Positions 24,811-34,949 of a DNA stretch of 64,000 bases are shown one piece after another; position 1 is the stretch's first letter, and each line of letters starts with the position of its first letter. Source of the stretch: an uncultured Olsenella sp. (lineage in GTDB: Bacteria > Actinomycetota > Coriobacteriia > Coriobacteriales > Atopobiaceae). The notes under the pieces are model-generated. The model was given only the letters and a program-made list of their open reading frames with translations. It searched no databases and was not told where the DNA came from. The stretch lies in assembly GCA_900316105.1 (NCBI GenBank), contig ONBR01000005.1, forward strand, positions 1 to 64,000, in the 5' to 3' direction. Made by a program: the position numbers and the translations under genes.

Positions 24811-24856
24811 GCATACTTCTGTACCCGTTAGATAGCCGGAGCCGCCCTGCAGCAGG

Positions 24857-24920
24857 CCCTCGTCTCTTCCTCAGGCGCAGCTCGCGCAGAGCTGTTTGAG
24901 CACTGAGGAAGAGACGAGGG
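24857..24920. repeat. Long hairpin with conserved centre (copy 1)
   Basis: An 18-bp perfect stem (arms 24857-24874 and 24903-24920, CCCTCGTCTCTTCCTCAG and its complement) encloses a centre GCGCAGCTCGCGC...GCTGTTTGAGCA. The copy at 38917-39048 has unrelated arms, also perfectly paired, but nearly the same centre. It sits 9 bases beyond the nrdD stop codon. There is no T-run. Confidence 0.75.
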
Positions 24921-24929
24921 TCCTTCCAG

Positions 24930-27152
24930 CTACAGGTGTAGCACCCTATCCTTGATTTCTTCCGTCCTGCCCTGGTTCCAGAACTGGGTGCCGATGTAGC
25001 CGCAGGTGCGACGTGCGACGTTCATCTTTGACTGGTCGTGGTTGCCGCAGTTGGGGCACTCCCACACCAGCTTTCCGTCGTCCTCGATGATCTGGATCTC
25101 GCCGTCGTAGCCGCACACCTGGCAGTAGTCGCTCTTGGTGTTGAGCTCGGCGTACATGATGTTCTCGTAGATGAACTGCATGACGCGCATGACTGCCTCG
25201 AGGTTGTCCTGCATGTTGGGGACCTCGACGTAGGAGATGGCTCCACCAGGGGAGAGGCGCTGGAAGTCGGACTCGAACTTGAGCTTGGTGAAGGCGTCGA
25301 TGTTCTCGCGGACGTTCACGTGGTAGCTGTTGGTGATGTAGCCGTGATCGGTGATGCCCTTGACGATGCCAAAGCGCTTCTGCAGGCACTTGGCGAACTT
25401 GTAGGTCGTGGACTCCAGGGGTGTGCCATAGAGGGAGTAGTCGATGTTCTCGGACGCCTTCCACTCGGCGCACTTGTCGTTCATGCGCTGCATGACCTGA
25501 AGGGCGAAGGGCTTGGCGTCGGGATCGGTGTGGGACTTGCCGGTCATGTACTTCACGCACTCGTAGAGGCCAGCGTAGCCCAGGCTGATTGTCGAGTAGC
25601 CGCCATAGAGGAGCTTGTCGATGGTCTCGCCCTTCTTCAGGCGGGCCAGGGCACCGTACTGCCAGAGAATGGGTGCAGCGTCGGACAGGGTGCCACACAG
25701 ACGGTCGTGACGGCAGCGCAGGGCGCGGTGGCAGAGCTCCAGGCGCTCGTCGAAGATCTTCCAGAACTTGTCCATGTCACCCTCGGAGGAGAGCGCCACG
25801 TCGGGCAGGTTGATTGTGACGACGCCCTGGTTGAAGCGGCCGTAGTACTTGGGCTTGCCAGGCTCCCAGTTGCCAGCGTTGGCGATGTTGCCATAGCCGT
25901 TGCCAGACCGGTCCGGGGTCAGGAAGGAGCGGCAGCCCATGCAGGTGTAGACGTCACCCTCGCCCTCGGCCTCGCCCTTGGAGAGCTTGTACTCCATCAT
26001 CTTCTTCTCGGAGATGTAGTCGGGCACCATGCGGCGGGCGGTGCACTTTGCAGCCAGCTTGGTCAGATAGAAGTACTTGCTGTCGGGGTAGACGTTGTCC
26101 TTCTCGAGCACATAGATGAGCTTGGGGAAGGCGGGCGTGATCCAGACGCCCTTCTCGTTCTTTACGCCCTGATAGCGCTGCCTGAGCATCTCCTCGATGC
26201 AGAGGGCAAGGTCCTTCTTTTCCTGCTCGTTCTGGGCCTCGCCCAGGTACATGAAGACGGTGATGAAGGGTGCCTGGCCGTTGGTGGTCATGAGGGTGAC
26301 GACCTGGTACTGGATGGTCTGGATGCCGCGGGCTACCTCGTCGCGCAGGCGCTTCTCGACGATCTCGTTGATCTTGTCGATGCCGGGGTCGGCGTTGATG
26401 GCCTCCATCTCGGCGTAGACCTGGCGACGAATCTTCTTGCGGGAGACGTCGACGAACTTTGCCAGGTGATAGAGGCTGATGGACTGGCCACCATACTGGC
26501 AGGAAGCTACCTGGGCGATGATCTGAGTGGCGATGTTGCAGGCGGTGGAGAAGCTATGGGGCTTCTCGATCATGGTGCCGGAGATGACGGTGCCGTTCTG
26601 AAGCATGTCGTCCAGGTTGACCAGGTCGCAGTTGTGCATGTGCTGGGCGTAGTAGTCAGCATCATGGAAGTGGATGATGCCCTCCTGATGTGCCTTCACC
26701 ACGTCGGTGGGTAGGAGCATGCGCATGGCCAGGTCCTTGGAGACCTCGCCGGCCATGTAGTCGCGCTGAACCGAGACGACGGTGGGGTTCTTGTTGGAGT
26801 TCTCCTGCTTGACCTCCTCGTTGTTGGACTCGATGAGGGAGAGGATCTTGTCGTCGGTCGTGTTCTTGTGGCGCTTGAGGCTCTGGACGTAGCGGTAGAT
26901 GATGTACTTGCGTGCCACGTTGTAGTGGTCGAGGGCCATGAGCTGATCCTCGACCATGTCCTGGATTTCCTCGACCGTCACCGTGTGGCCAGCGTCCCTG
27001 CACTCGTCCTCCACGTTGAGCGAGGCAAAGTTGATCTCGCGATCGGTGAGGCGCTCCTCCTCGGGGACCTCGGCATTCGCGGCGGTGATGGCATTGACAA
27101 TCTTGCTCAGGTCGAAGGCTACTTCCGAACCATTGCGCTTGATGATCTTCAT
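24930..27152 (-). CDS. nrdD: Anaerobic ribonucleoside-triphosphate reductase (class III)
   Basis: The 740-residue glycyl-radical enzyme reduces NTPs to dNTPs without oxygen. An ATP-cone begins the protein (MKIIKRNGSEVAFDLSKI, about residues 1-95). Active-site regions include YTCMGCRSFL and the TISLGYAGLYEC strand. The zinc site is CQVCGYDGE ... CPNCG near the end, and the glycyl-radical loop RRTCGYIG with NQGRTEEIKDR closes the protein. Length is normal (about 700-780). The activase nrdG is not adjacent and must lie elsewhere. Two NrdR boxes lie upstream, so repression by NrdR is expected. Confidence 0.96.
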   Translation of the reverse strand: MKIIKRNGSEVAFDLSKIVNAITAANAEVPEEERLTDREINFASLNVEDECRDAGHTVTVEEIQDMVEDQLMALDHYNVARKYIIYRYVQSLKRHKNTTDDKILSLIESNNEEVKQENSNKNPTVVSVQRDYMAGEVSKDLAMRMLLPTDVVKAHQEGIIHFHDADYYAQHMHNCDLVNLDDMLQNGTVISGTMIEKPHSFSTACNIATQIIAQVASCQYGGQSISLYHLAKFVDVSRKKIRRQVYAEMEAINADPGIDKINEIVEKRLRDEVARGIQTIQYQVVTLMTTNGQAPFITVFMYLGEAQNEQEKKDLALCIEEMLRQRYQGVKNEKGVWITPAFPKLIYVLEKDNVYPDSKYFYLTKLAAKCTARRMVPDYISEKKMMEYKLSKGEAEGEGDVYTCMGCRSFLTPDRSGNGYGNIANAGNWEPGKPKYYGRFNQGVVTINLPDVALSSEGDMDKFWKIFDERLELCHRALRCRHDRLCGTLSDAAPILWQYGALARLKKGETIDKLLYGGYSTISLGYAGLYECVKYMTGKSHTDPDAKPFALQVMQRMNDKCAEWKASENIDYSLYGTPLESTTYKFAKCLQKRFGIVKGITDHGYITNSYHVNVRENIDAFTKLKFESDFQRLSPGGAISYVEVPNMQDNLEAVMRVMQFIYENIMYAELNTKSDYCQVCGYDGEIQIIEDDGKLVWECPNCGNHDQSKMNVARRTCGYIGTQFWNQGRTEEIKDRVLHL

Positions 27153-27239
27153 GGTGATCTGCGACTCCCCAGTGACTCTGACCCGCCGTGCGGGCTTGTG
27201 TTTGCGTTACCTACTATGCCACATTTTGAGGTCGCTAGA

Positions 27240-27285
27240 TACTAGTTCTTGTGTCAGTAATATTCAGCAGACACAATATCTAGTT
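27240..27285 (-). promoter_or_regulatory. Pair of NrdR boxes upstream of nrdD
   Basis: ACACAATATCTAGTT (27271-27285) matches the NrdR-box pattern ACACwATATnTwGTT. A second, inverted copy TACTAGTTCTTGTGT (27240-27254) matches the complement of the first at 11 of 15 positions. Their centres are 31 bases apart, about three helical turns, which is the known spacing for NrdR tandem sites. The boxes lie about 90-130 bases before nrdD. The rest of the gap up to 27478 is AT-rich with no gene I can support. Confidence 0.8.
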
Positions 27286-27478
27286 GAAAACCTGTCGAAA
27301 GGCCTGTTGAAAAGATGTAGAAAGACGCTAAGCCGCAGGTAGGAAATTGGGTGTGTTGCGACCATATATGGTAAGTTTGGACGTGCCCTCGTGGGGAAAA
27401 TAAATTTCAGCTTTCATTCGCCGATTTTGGCTTGATTCCTACATGAGTCACCCACATCTAGAGAAAGTAGGAACGCTT

Positions 27479-28270
27479 ATGGCTATATGGAATACGCCTG
27501 CCGACATCAAGGCAATGTTCTTTGACGCGGACGGAACCCTGCTCTCGTTCAAGACTCATCAAGTGCCCGAGACGGCAACCATGGCGCTGACCGAGCTCAA
27601 GCGCCGCGGCGTCAAATGCTTTCTGGCCACGGGTCGGCCACCTTATATGCTCGATGAGGTCTCCATAGATAACCTGGAGGCCTTCATCACCTTCAATGGT
27701 CAGCTCTGCTTCTCTCGCGACGAGGTCTACATCGATGAGCATATGGACCCGGCTGACATCGCCACCGTGGTCGACCAGGTGGACAAGGGGCTCTACAACT
27801 GTGCCTTCTTTGAGAAGGGAAGGGTCTACATCAGTGGGCACGATGAGCACGTGAATGCCATCCAACAGATCTCGCACGTGGACTTTCCCGAGGGAGACAT
27901 CCACCAGGCGCTGGAGAACGACATCTACCAGCTGAACATCTTTGCCACGCCAGGCAATACGAGCGTGGTCACCAATGCCTGCAAGGACGTCAAGCTCACC
28001 CGCTGGATCGAGCACTTCGTAGATGTCTTTCCCCGCCACGGAGGCAAGCACGTGGCCGTTCGCAAGACCCTGGAACACTATGGCATCAGGCCGGAGGAGG
28101 CCGTGGCATTTGGTGACGGCGGCAACGACTTGACCATGTTTGGGGTCGTGGGTACTGCGATCGCCATGGGCAACGGTAACGAGGACGTCAAGGAGCAGGC
28201 CGACTACGTGACGGACGACGTGGACCGCGACGGAATATATAACGCCTGCGTGAGGTTGGGCCTGCTGTAG
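27479..28270 (+). CDS. Cof-type HAD-IIB family phosphatase
   Basis: The 263-residue protein shows the HAD nucleophile motif FFDADGTLLSF, motif II ATGRPP, and motif IV FGDGGNDLTMFG with a Lys-containing EALxxxG-like segment before it. The C2B cap between residues about 80 and 190 places it in the Cof/YbiV group of sugar-phosphate or FMN phosphatases. The exact substrate cannot be inferred. I start at ATG 27479, preceded by TAGGAA. The ATG 36 bases earlier lacks a site and adds a non-family extension. Confidence 0.88.
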   Translation: MAIWNTPADIKAMFFDADGTLLSFKTHQVPETATMALTELKRRGVKCFLATGRPPYMLDEVSIDNLEAFITFNGQLCFSRDEVYIDEHMDPADIATVVDQVDKGLYNCAFFEKGRVYISGHDEHVNAIQQISHVDFPEGDIHQALENDIYQLNIFATPGNTSVVTNACKDVKLTRWIEHFVDVFPRHGGKHVAVRKTLEHYGIRPEEAVAFGDGGNDLTMFGVVGTAIAMGNGNEDVKEQADYVTDDVDRDGIYNACVRLGLL

Positions 28271-28405
28271 GCGCGGCTCACCCTTCTGGGGCCAAGGAAC
28301 CAGCCCAACAGGTAACTTCTTCCCATTTCCGACACACGGGAGTGGAGCTCGTCCCAGAAGACGCTGCCAACTATAAGGAGGCCGCCGGACCGACCTTGGC
28401 CCAGG

Positions 28406-29239
28406 TCACCCCTCCTGGTCTTCGGCTGCAAGCGCGTCCGTGAGGTCGAGGTCTATGTCTACGTTCGTCTCTATGCCAGGGACCTTGCCTGTCTTTGTGT
28501 ACTGCCACATACCGAAGCGGAGGATGGTCGTGGGGTTGGACTCATACTCGGCGTACCAGAAGCCAAAGGTGGCCAGGGCCTTGCGGTCGTAGAGGGCAAG
28601 CTCGTACTGGTTGCCGTAGACGACGGCGCTATAGCCGCGACGTTCGCACTCGTCGCAGAAGGCTCGGGCTATGGCCGTGTACTGGTCGGTGGTCATACCC
28701 TGCACGCGCTCGGAGTCGTCGTTGTCGGGCTCCATGTCAAAGGCAATGGGGTAGTCGATCTTTGCCCCGCCCAGCAGGTCGCAGGTATAGTCGGCCTCCT
28801 CGCGGGCCTCTTCCTCCGTGAGGGCCATAGAGTAGAAGTAGACTCCCACCTGAAGGCCTGCGTCCCTGGCGCCCGAGAAGTTCACCTCGAAGCTGTCGTC
28901 GCTGACCACGGTGGGCGACTGGGATCCGCGGTAGCCGGCGCGGATGTAGCTGAACTCGATGCCGGCATCCTTGACCTTCTGCCAGTCAATCTTTCCGTTG
29001 TGCTCCGAGACGTCGATGCCGAGTTTGGACAGGGTCTGACCGTCCTTCACATAGGCCAGGTAGCCGTCTTGTTTCTGTAGCTTGCCCCAGTCATAGGGGG
29101 AGTCAAAGAGATAGTCCTGGCGCGTGACCGCCATCGACTTGCCGATGAGCCGCGAATCCTCGTTGATCGTCTCCCGCTGGTAGCTGTCACTGCAGAGGGT
29201 GAAGCGCAGGGCGGTGAAGGCCACGAGGGCCAGAAGCAC
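28406..29239 (-). CDS. GH25 lysozyme, membrane-anchored; start uncertain
   Basis: The 277-residue minimal frame (GTG 29239) has an N-terminal hydrophobic helix (LLALVAFTALRFTLC). The GH25 lysozyme domain carries KLGIDVSEHNGKIDW, AGYRGSQSP, the catalytic pair in IAFDMEPDND and FGMWQYT near the end. It should cleave peptidoglycan outside the membrane. Upstream of GTG the same frame is open without a stop back to the malic-enzyme TAG at 29720. It encodes a Ser/Arg/Pro-rich, highly basic stretch ending RRPRRRRGIGRFLSIV, which looks like a genuine cytoplasmic tail. No ATG, GTG or TTG start exists in that stretch. CTG 29590, behind an AAAAGG, is a candidate. Confidence 0.82.
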   Translation of the reverse strand: MLLALVAFTALRFTLCSDSYQRETINEDSRLIGKSMAVTRQDYLFDSPYDWGKLQKQDGYLAYVKDGQTLSKLGIDVSEHNGKIDWQKVKDAGIEFSYIRAGYRGSQSPTVVSDDSFEVNFSGARDAGLQVGVYFYSMALTEEEAREEADYTCDLLGGAKIDYPIAFDMEPDNDDSERVQGMTTDQYTAIARAFCDECERRGYSAVVYGNQYELALYDRKALATFGFWYAEYESNPTTILRFGMWQYTKTGKVPGIETNVDIDLDLTDALAAEDQEG

Positions 29240-29719
29240 GATGGAGAGGAAGCGGCCGATGCCCCTGCGACGTCGTGGCCTGCGCGGTGGGGTACGGCGG
29301 CCGCTGCTGTGACGGGGAGCCTGGCGGCCTCGCTGTGGAGCGGGACTCTTGCCATGTCTGGCGGGACTGGTCCTGGTGCTCGTCCTCGCCCTGGAAGAAG
29401 ACGCCTTCGACGGAGCCCTTCCCCTAGTGGGTGCCTTGGTCCTTGCGGAGCTCCTTCTTTCGGTGCTAGAGCCGTGCGAACTCCCAGTGGGTGCCTTGCC
29501 GGCGACCCTGCCGCGACCTCCCCGTGAGGGGGCCTGGCTCCCAGGCCTGGCAGCATAGCTCCGCCCCCGGCCGGGGCTGCCGGAGGTCAGGGAGATGTTG
29601 CCTTTTCTGTACCGCGTGGGCTGAATCTGGCCGGAGCGGGAACGGGCCCGAGAGGCTTCCGTTGCCGCTCTGCCAGAGGAATTGCCCCGACGGCTTGTCT
29701 GGGTTCTGCGTGCCGTAAG

Positions 29720-30874
29720 CTAGTCCTTTACGTGCTCTGCCACGGCCTTGGCGACGACGTCGGCGACCGTCTTGTCCAGGGCCGAGGGAATGATGTTCTG
29801 AGCGTTCAGCTCGTCCTCGGGGATGATCGAGGCGATGGCGTAGGCTGCGGCGATTTCCATCTCCTCGGTGATCTCCTTTGCACGAGCCGCCAGAGCTCCC
29901 TTGAAGATGCCAGGGAAGACCAGGACGTTATTGATCTGGTTGGGGAAGTCCGAGCGTCCGGTGCCCACGACGGCCGCTCCTGCCGCCTGTGCCTTGTCGG
30001 GCATGATCTCGGGCGTGGGATTTGCCATGGGAAAGACGATGCCCTCGTTCATACCTGCAACCATCTCGGGTGTGACCAGATTTCCACGCGATACGCCCAC
30101 GAAGGCATCCGCACCCTTGAGGGCATCTGCCAGGCTGCCGTGCTCGTGTTTTTTGTTGGTTACGTGGCTCAGGGCCTCCTGACCCGCATACAGACCCTCG
30201 TCACCCTCGCAGATGATGCCGTTCACGTCGCAGAGGATTACGTTGCCGAAGCCCATGTGGACCAGGAGGGTTGCGATGGCGCAGCCCGCGGCGCCGGCGC
30301 CGTTGATCACGATGCGGAGTTGACCCATGGTCTTTCCGGTGACCTTGATGGCGTTGAGCAGGGCAGCGGCAACGACGATGGCGGTGCCGTGCTGGTCGTC
30401 GTGGAAGACGGGGATGTCGCAGACCTCCTTGAGCCTACGCTCGATCTCGAAGCAGCGGGGAGCTGCAATGTCCTCCAGGTTGATGCCGCCAAAGGACTTG
30501 GAGATCAGCTGGACGGTCCGGACGAACTCGTCGGCGTCGTGGGTGTCCACGCAGATGGGGAAGGCGTCAACGTCGCCAAATTCCTTGAAGAGGGCACACT
30601 TGCCCTCCATGACGGGCATGCCAGCGGCGGCGCCGATGTCTCCCAGGCCCAGGATGGCGGTGCCGTCGGTGACCACGGCCACCAGATGGCTGCGGCGTGT
30701 GAGGGTCCAGGACTTCTGGTAGTCAGCTTGAATCTGGCGGCAGGGCTCCGCGACGCCAGGGGTGTAGAGGAGCGAGAGGTCCTCACGGGTCTCCACGTGC
30801 TTGCGCGAGACGACCTCGATCTTTCCCTCCAGCTGCTCGTGGAGCTCCAGACTCTTCCTACTGGTTTCGTCCAT
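29720..30874 (-). CDS. NAD(P)-dependent malic enzyme
   Basis: The 384-residue enzyme oxidatively decarboxylates malate to pyruvate. Typical motifs are LYTPGVAEPC, TDGTAILGLGDIG, the metal/substrate site FGGINLEDI, PVFHDDQHGTAIV, the dinucleotide loop INGAGAAGCAIA and MANPTPEI. The short, bacterial form lacks a C-terminal phosphotransacetylase domain. It starts 2 bases after the fumarase stop, so the two form an operon that can run fumarate to malate to pyruvate. Cofactor preference cannot be judged from sequence alone. Confidence 0.93.
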   Translation of the reverse strand: MDETSRKSLELHEQLEGKIEVVSRKHVETREDLSLLYTPGVAEPCRQIQADYQKSWTLTRRSHLVAVVTDGTAILGLGDIGAAAGMPVMEGKCALFKEFGDVDAFPICVDTHDADEFVRTVQLISKSFGGINLEDIAAPRCFEIERRLKEVCDIPVFHDDQHGTAIVVAAALLNAIKVTGKTMGQLRIVINGAGAAGCAIATLLVHMGFGNVILCDVNGIICEGDEGLYAGQEALSHVTNKKHEHGSLADALKGADAFVGVSRGNLVTPEMVAGMNEGIVFPMANPTPEIMPDKAQAAGAAVVGTGRSDFPNQINNVLVFPGIFKGALAARAKEITEEMEIAAAYAIASIIPEDELNAQNIIPSALDKTVADVVAKAVAEHVKD

Positions 30875-30876
30875 TC

Positions 30877-32283
30877 CTAGACCATCTCCTCTGGTTTGAA
30901 TACCTTGTCGAATTCCTCTGCGGTCAAGAAACCAAGTGCCACGCAGGCCTCGCGGAGGCTGCTGCCCTCGCGGAAGGCCTTCTGGGAGACCTTCGCCGCG
31001 TTCTCGTAGCCGATAGTGGGATTGAGTGCCGTGACGTTCATGAGTGAGCGATGCAGGTTGTCGTGCATCTTCTGACGATTGGCCTTGATGCCCGAGGCGC
31101 AGTGGACGTCAAAGCTGACCAGGGCATCCGCCAGGAGGCGGCAGGACTGCAGGAAGTTGTATGCGATCACGGGCATGAAGACGTTGAGCTCGAAGTTTCC
31201 CTGGCTCGCCGCGAAGCCAATGGCTGCGTCGTTGCCCATGACCTGGACGGCCACCATAGTCACGGCCTCGCATTGGGTGGGGTTTACCTTGCCGGGCATG
31301 ATGGAGGAGCCGGGCTCGTTGGCGGGGATGGTTATCTCGCCCAGGCCCAGTCGGGGGCCCGAGGCCAGCCAACGGACATCATTGGCAACCTTCATCATGT
31401 TTGCCGCCAGGGCCTTCACTGCCCCGTGGGCAAAGACAATCGCGTCCTTGCTGGTCAGGGCATGGAACTTGTTGGGATCCGTGACAAAGGGAAGCCCCGT
31501 GAGCCCCGCCAGCTTCTGTGCCACCAGGGTGTCGAAGCCCTCAGGCGCGTTGAGTCCCGTGCCTACCGCCGTGCCGCCCAGGGCCAGCTGGTAGATGTCG
31601 GGCAGGGCGGCGTCCATCTGGGCCAAGGGCGACTCCACAAGGCCTCGCCAGCCCGAAATCTCCTGGCTGAAGGCTATGGGCACGGCGTCCTGGAGGTGGG
31701 TGCGGCCGGATTTCACGATGTCGCGGTTCTCTTCCTCCAGTCGTTGGAAGGTCGCTGCCAGCTGACGAGCCGCTGGCGTGAGCTCGTGGGTCAAGGCAAG
31801 GGCTGCCGCCACATGGAGAGCGGTGGGGAAGGTGTCGTTGGAGGACTGGCTGCAGTTCACGTGGTCATTGGGGTGGACGGGGCGGTCGAGCTGGATGCCG
31901 CGCTCAGTCGCAAGGGCATTGGCGATGTGGGCCAGGACCTCGTTCATGTTCATGTTGGACTGGGTGCCTGAACCCGTCTGCCAGACCACCAGGGGGAAGG
32001 CCTCGTCGTGCTGACCCGCCAGAACCTCGTCGGCTGCGTCCTCGATCAGGGAGGCTACGGTGGGGTCCAGCACCCCCAGGTCTGCATTTGCCTGGGCGGC
32101 GGCCTTCTTTACCAGGGCAAAGGCCCGTACGATGCCGCGGGGCATGGTCTCGGTGCCTATGCGGAAGTTCTCGTGCGACCGCTGGGTCTGGGCGCCCCAG
32201 AGGGCGTCTGCGGGTACTCGCACCTCTCCCAGGGAGTCATGCTCTATGCGGAAGGCCTGCGGGTCTGATGCTGGCTGGTCCAT
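30877..32283 (-). CDS. fumC: Fumarate hydratase class II
   Basis: The 468-residue enzyme interconverts fumarate and malate and does not need an iron-sulfur cluster. The family signature [16 protein letters not shown] is present, as are [28 protein letters not shown] and [17 protein letters not shown] choose ATG 32283 ([11 protein letters not shown]) because a GAGGGGGA site precedes it. The frame to 32367 adds 28 residues that are not family-like. It is the first gene of the fumC-malic enzyme operon. Confidence 0.95.
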   Translation of the reverse strand: MDQPASDPQAFRIEHDSLGEVRVPADALWGAQTQRSHENFRIGTETMPRGIVRAFALVKKAAAQANADLGVLDPTVASLIEDAADEVLAGQHDEAFPLVVWQTGSGTQSNMNMNEVLAHIANALATERGIQLDRPVHPNDHVNCSQSSNDTFPTALHVAAALALTHELTPAARQLAATFQRLEEENRDIVKSGRTHLQDAVPIAFSQEISGWRGLVESPLAQMDAALPDIYQLALGGTAVGTGLNAPEGFDTLVAQKLAGLTGLPFVTDPNKFHALTSKDAIVFAHGAVKALAANMMKVANDVRWLASGPRLGLGEITIPANEPGSSIMPGKVNPTQCEAVTMVAVQVMGNDAAIGFAASQGNFELNVFMPVIAYNFLQSCRLLADALVSFDVHCASGIKANRQKMHDNLHRSLMNVTALNPTIGYENAAKVSQKAFREGSSLREACVALGFLTAEEFDKVFKPEEMV

Positions 32284-32383
32284 GTGTCCCCCTCGCTCCT
32301 TGAATCTGCCCTGTCCGTATTCTAGCAGGCGGCCTGGCGCGGCTACGCTTTGTCGCTGCCTGGACATGGTTGTCGTTTTGGTG

Positions 32384-32454
32384 CACGTCTATCTTTGGGC
32401 ACCTTTGGCCCAAAATCGGCTGTTTTCGCCCAAAAGTGCCCAAAGATAGACGTG
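32384..32454. repeat. 71-bp palindrome between divergent fumC and glpK
   Basis: Perfect 19-bp arms CACGTCTATCTTTGGGCAC (32384-32402) and the complement (32436-32454) enclose a 33-base centre in which TTTGG and GCCCAAAA recur. It has no T-run. It could be a mobile palindromic element or a large operator. The remaining divergent region to 32600 has nothing else recognisable. Confidence 0.7.
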
Positions 32455-32498
32455 GCCAAAGAAGCGCCCTTCATTGGAAGCAGCTCCACCGCTCGTAG

Positions 32499-34109
<1,611 letters not shown>

Positions 34110-34127
34110 GGCTTGGCGAATGCCCTT

Positions 34128-34155
34128 TTGCCACTCGTGATAGTCGTGCTATCAT
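34128..34155 (+). promoter_or_regulatory. Promoter of the glpP leader
   Basis: TTGCCA (34128-34133) and TATCAT (34150-34155) are 16 bases apart, with TGC immediately before the -10, an extended -10 pattern. Transcription would start near 34162, giving a leader of about 160 bases before glpP. Confidence 0.6.
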
Positions 34156-34214
34156 AAAGCTGCTGAGACGCAGGTCTCGCTTACAATTGCACATCTCAAG
34201 CCTCAGAGAAGACG

Positions 34215-34266
34215 AGCATGGCTTAAGCATCGGGGATTCTTCCCTGCGGCTTGGCCATGCTTTTTT
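34215..34266 (+). terminator. Leader terminator/attenuator upstream of glpP
   Basis: GCATGGC (34216-34222) pairs with GCCATGC (34254-34260), enclosing further pairs (GGGGA/TTCCC and TTAAGC/GCGGCTTG region), followed by six Ts (34261-34266). It lies after a predicted promoter and before the ATG of a GlpP-type antiterminator. An upstream small hairpin GAGAC-GCAG-GTCTC (34165-34178) may compete. This layout fits GlpP-controlled antitermination in the presence of glycerol-3-phosphate. Confidence 0.8.
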
Positions 34267-34321
34267 ATGTCGAACGAAGGCTCGGGAATGCGCCTGGACC
34301 CGGTCGAGGAGGGGAGTGGAC

Positions 34322-34903
34322 ATGAGGAGGAGCGACTTTCTGGCGGAGGTCCGAAAGAACCCCGTGATAGCAGCCGTGAAGGATGGCCAGGAGTTGGACC
34401 TGGCCCTAGAGTCCCAGAGCACAATCGTCTTTGTGCTCTATGGCGACGTTAACTCCATCGGCGCCATCACCCGCCGCGTCCGGGATGAGGGAAAGGTTCC
34501 CATCGTCCACATAGATCTGGTTGACGGATTGTCCCTGCAGCCTGTGGCGTGCGACTTCATCAAGCACAATACCCAGGCAGAGGGCATCATCTCCACCCAT
34601 GCGTCCCTGATCAATCGTGCCCGTGAACTAGGGCTCAACACGGTGATGCGCTTCTTTATGATCGACTCCATGTCCTTCAAGAACGTGGGACGTCAGGCCC
34701 AGCGCGAGCTCCAGCCCGACCTGATCGAGGTCCTGCCCGCAGTTCTCATTCCTGACGTCTACCGTGCGCTGGTCCAGGTCTCCAAGGTTCCCGTGATGGC
34801 GGGTGGCCTCCTGACCAGCAAGGGCGAGGTGGCAAACGACCTACAAGCTGGTTGCATTGCGGTCTCGACGACCAACAAAAAGATGTGGCCAGCGAAAGCG
34901 TGA
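34322..34903 (+). CDS. glpP: Glycerol-3-phosphate-responsive antiterminator GlpP
   Basis: The 193-residue protein has the TIM-barrel layout of the GlpP family: FLAEVRKNPVIAAVKDGQEL, VFVLYGDVNSI, KVPIVHIDLVDGLS, GIISTHASLINRARELG, FFMIDS and the phosphate-binding end PVMAGGLLTSKGEV. GlpP binds leader RNA in the presence of glycerol-3-phosphate and prevents termination. ATG 34322 is supported by GAGGAGGGG about 10 bases upstream. The longer open frame from 33545 only shadows glpK. It follows its own leader terminator, so autoregulation is likely. Confidence 0.92.
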   Translation: MRRSDFLAEVRKNPVIAAVKDGQELDLALESQSTIVFVLYGDVNSIGAITRRVRDEGKVPIVHIDLVDGLSLQPVACDFIKHNTQAEGIISTHASLINRARELGLNTVMRFFMIDSMSFKNVGRQAQRELQPDLIEVLPAVLIPDVYRALVQVSKVPVMAGGLLTSKGEVANDLQAGCIAVSTTNKKMWPAKA

Positions 34904-34949
34904 CAAAAGCTTCAGAGGGCTGTGACACATTGCAAGGAGAGGATTGGAA

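Noticed and set aside
29047-29556. A 169-codon minus-strand ORF starting with ATG 29556
   Set aside because: It is out of frame with the lysozyme domain it overlaps and reads as Pro/Ala/Arg-rich sequence without motifs, while the lysozyme frame upstream looks protein-like.
34898-34932. Another copy of the TGTGAC palindrome between glpP and the GlpA-like gene
   Set aside because: It contains GTGACAAAAGC and TGTGACACAT, but the halves are direct, not inverted, so no stem forms.
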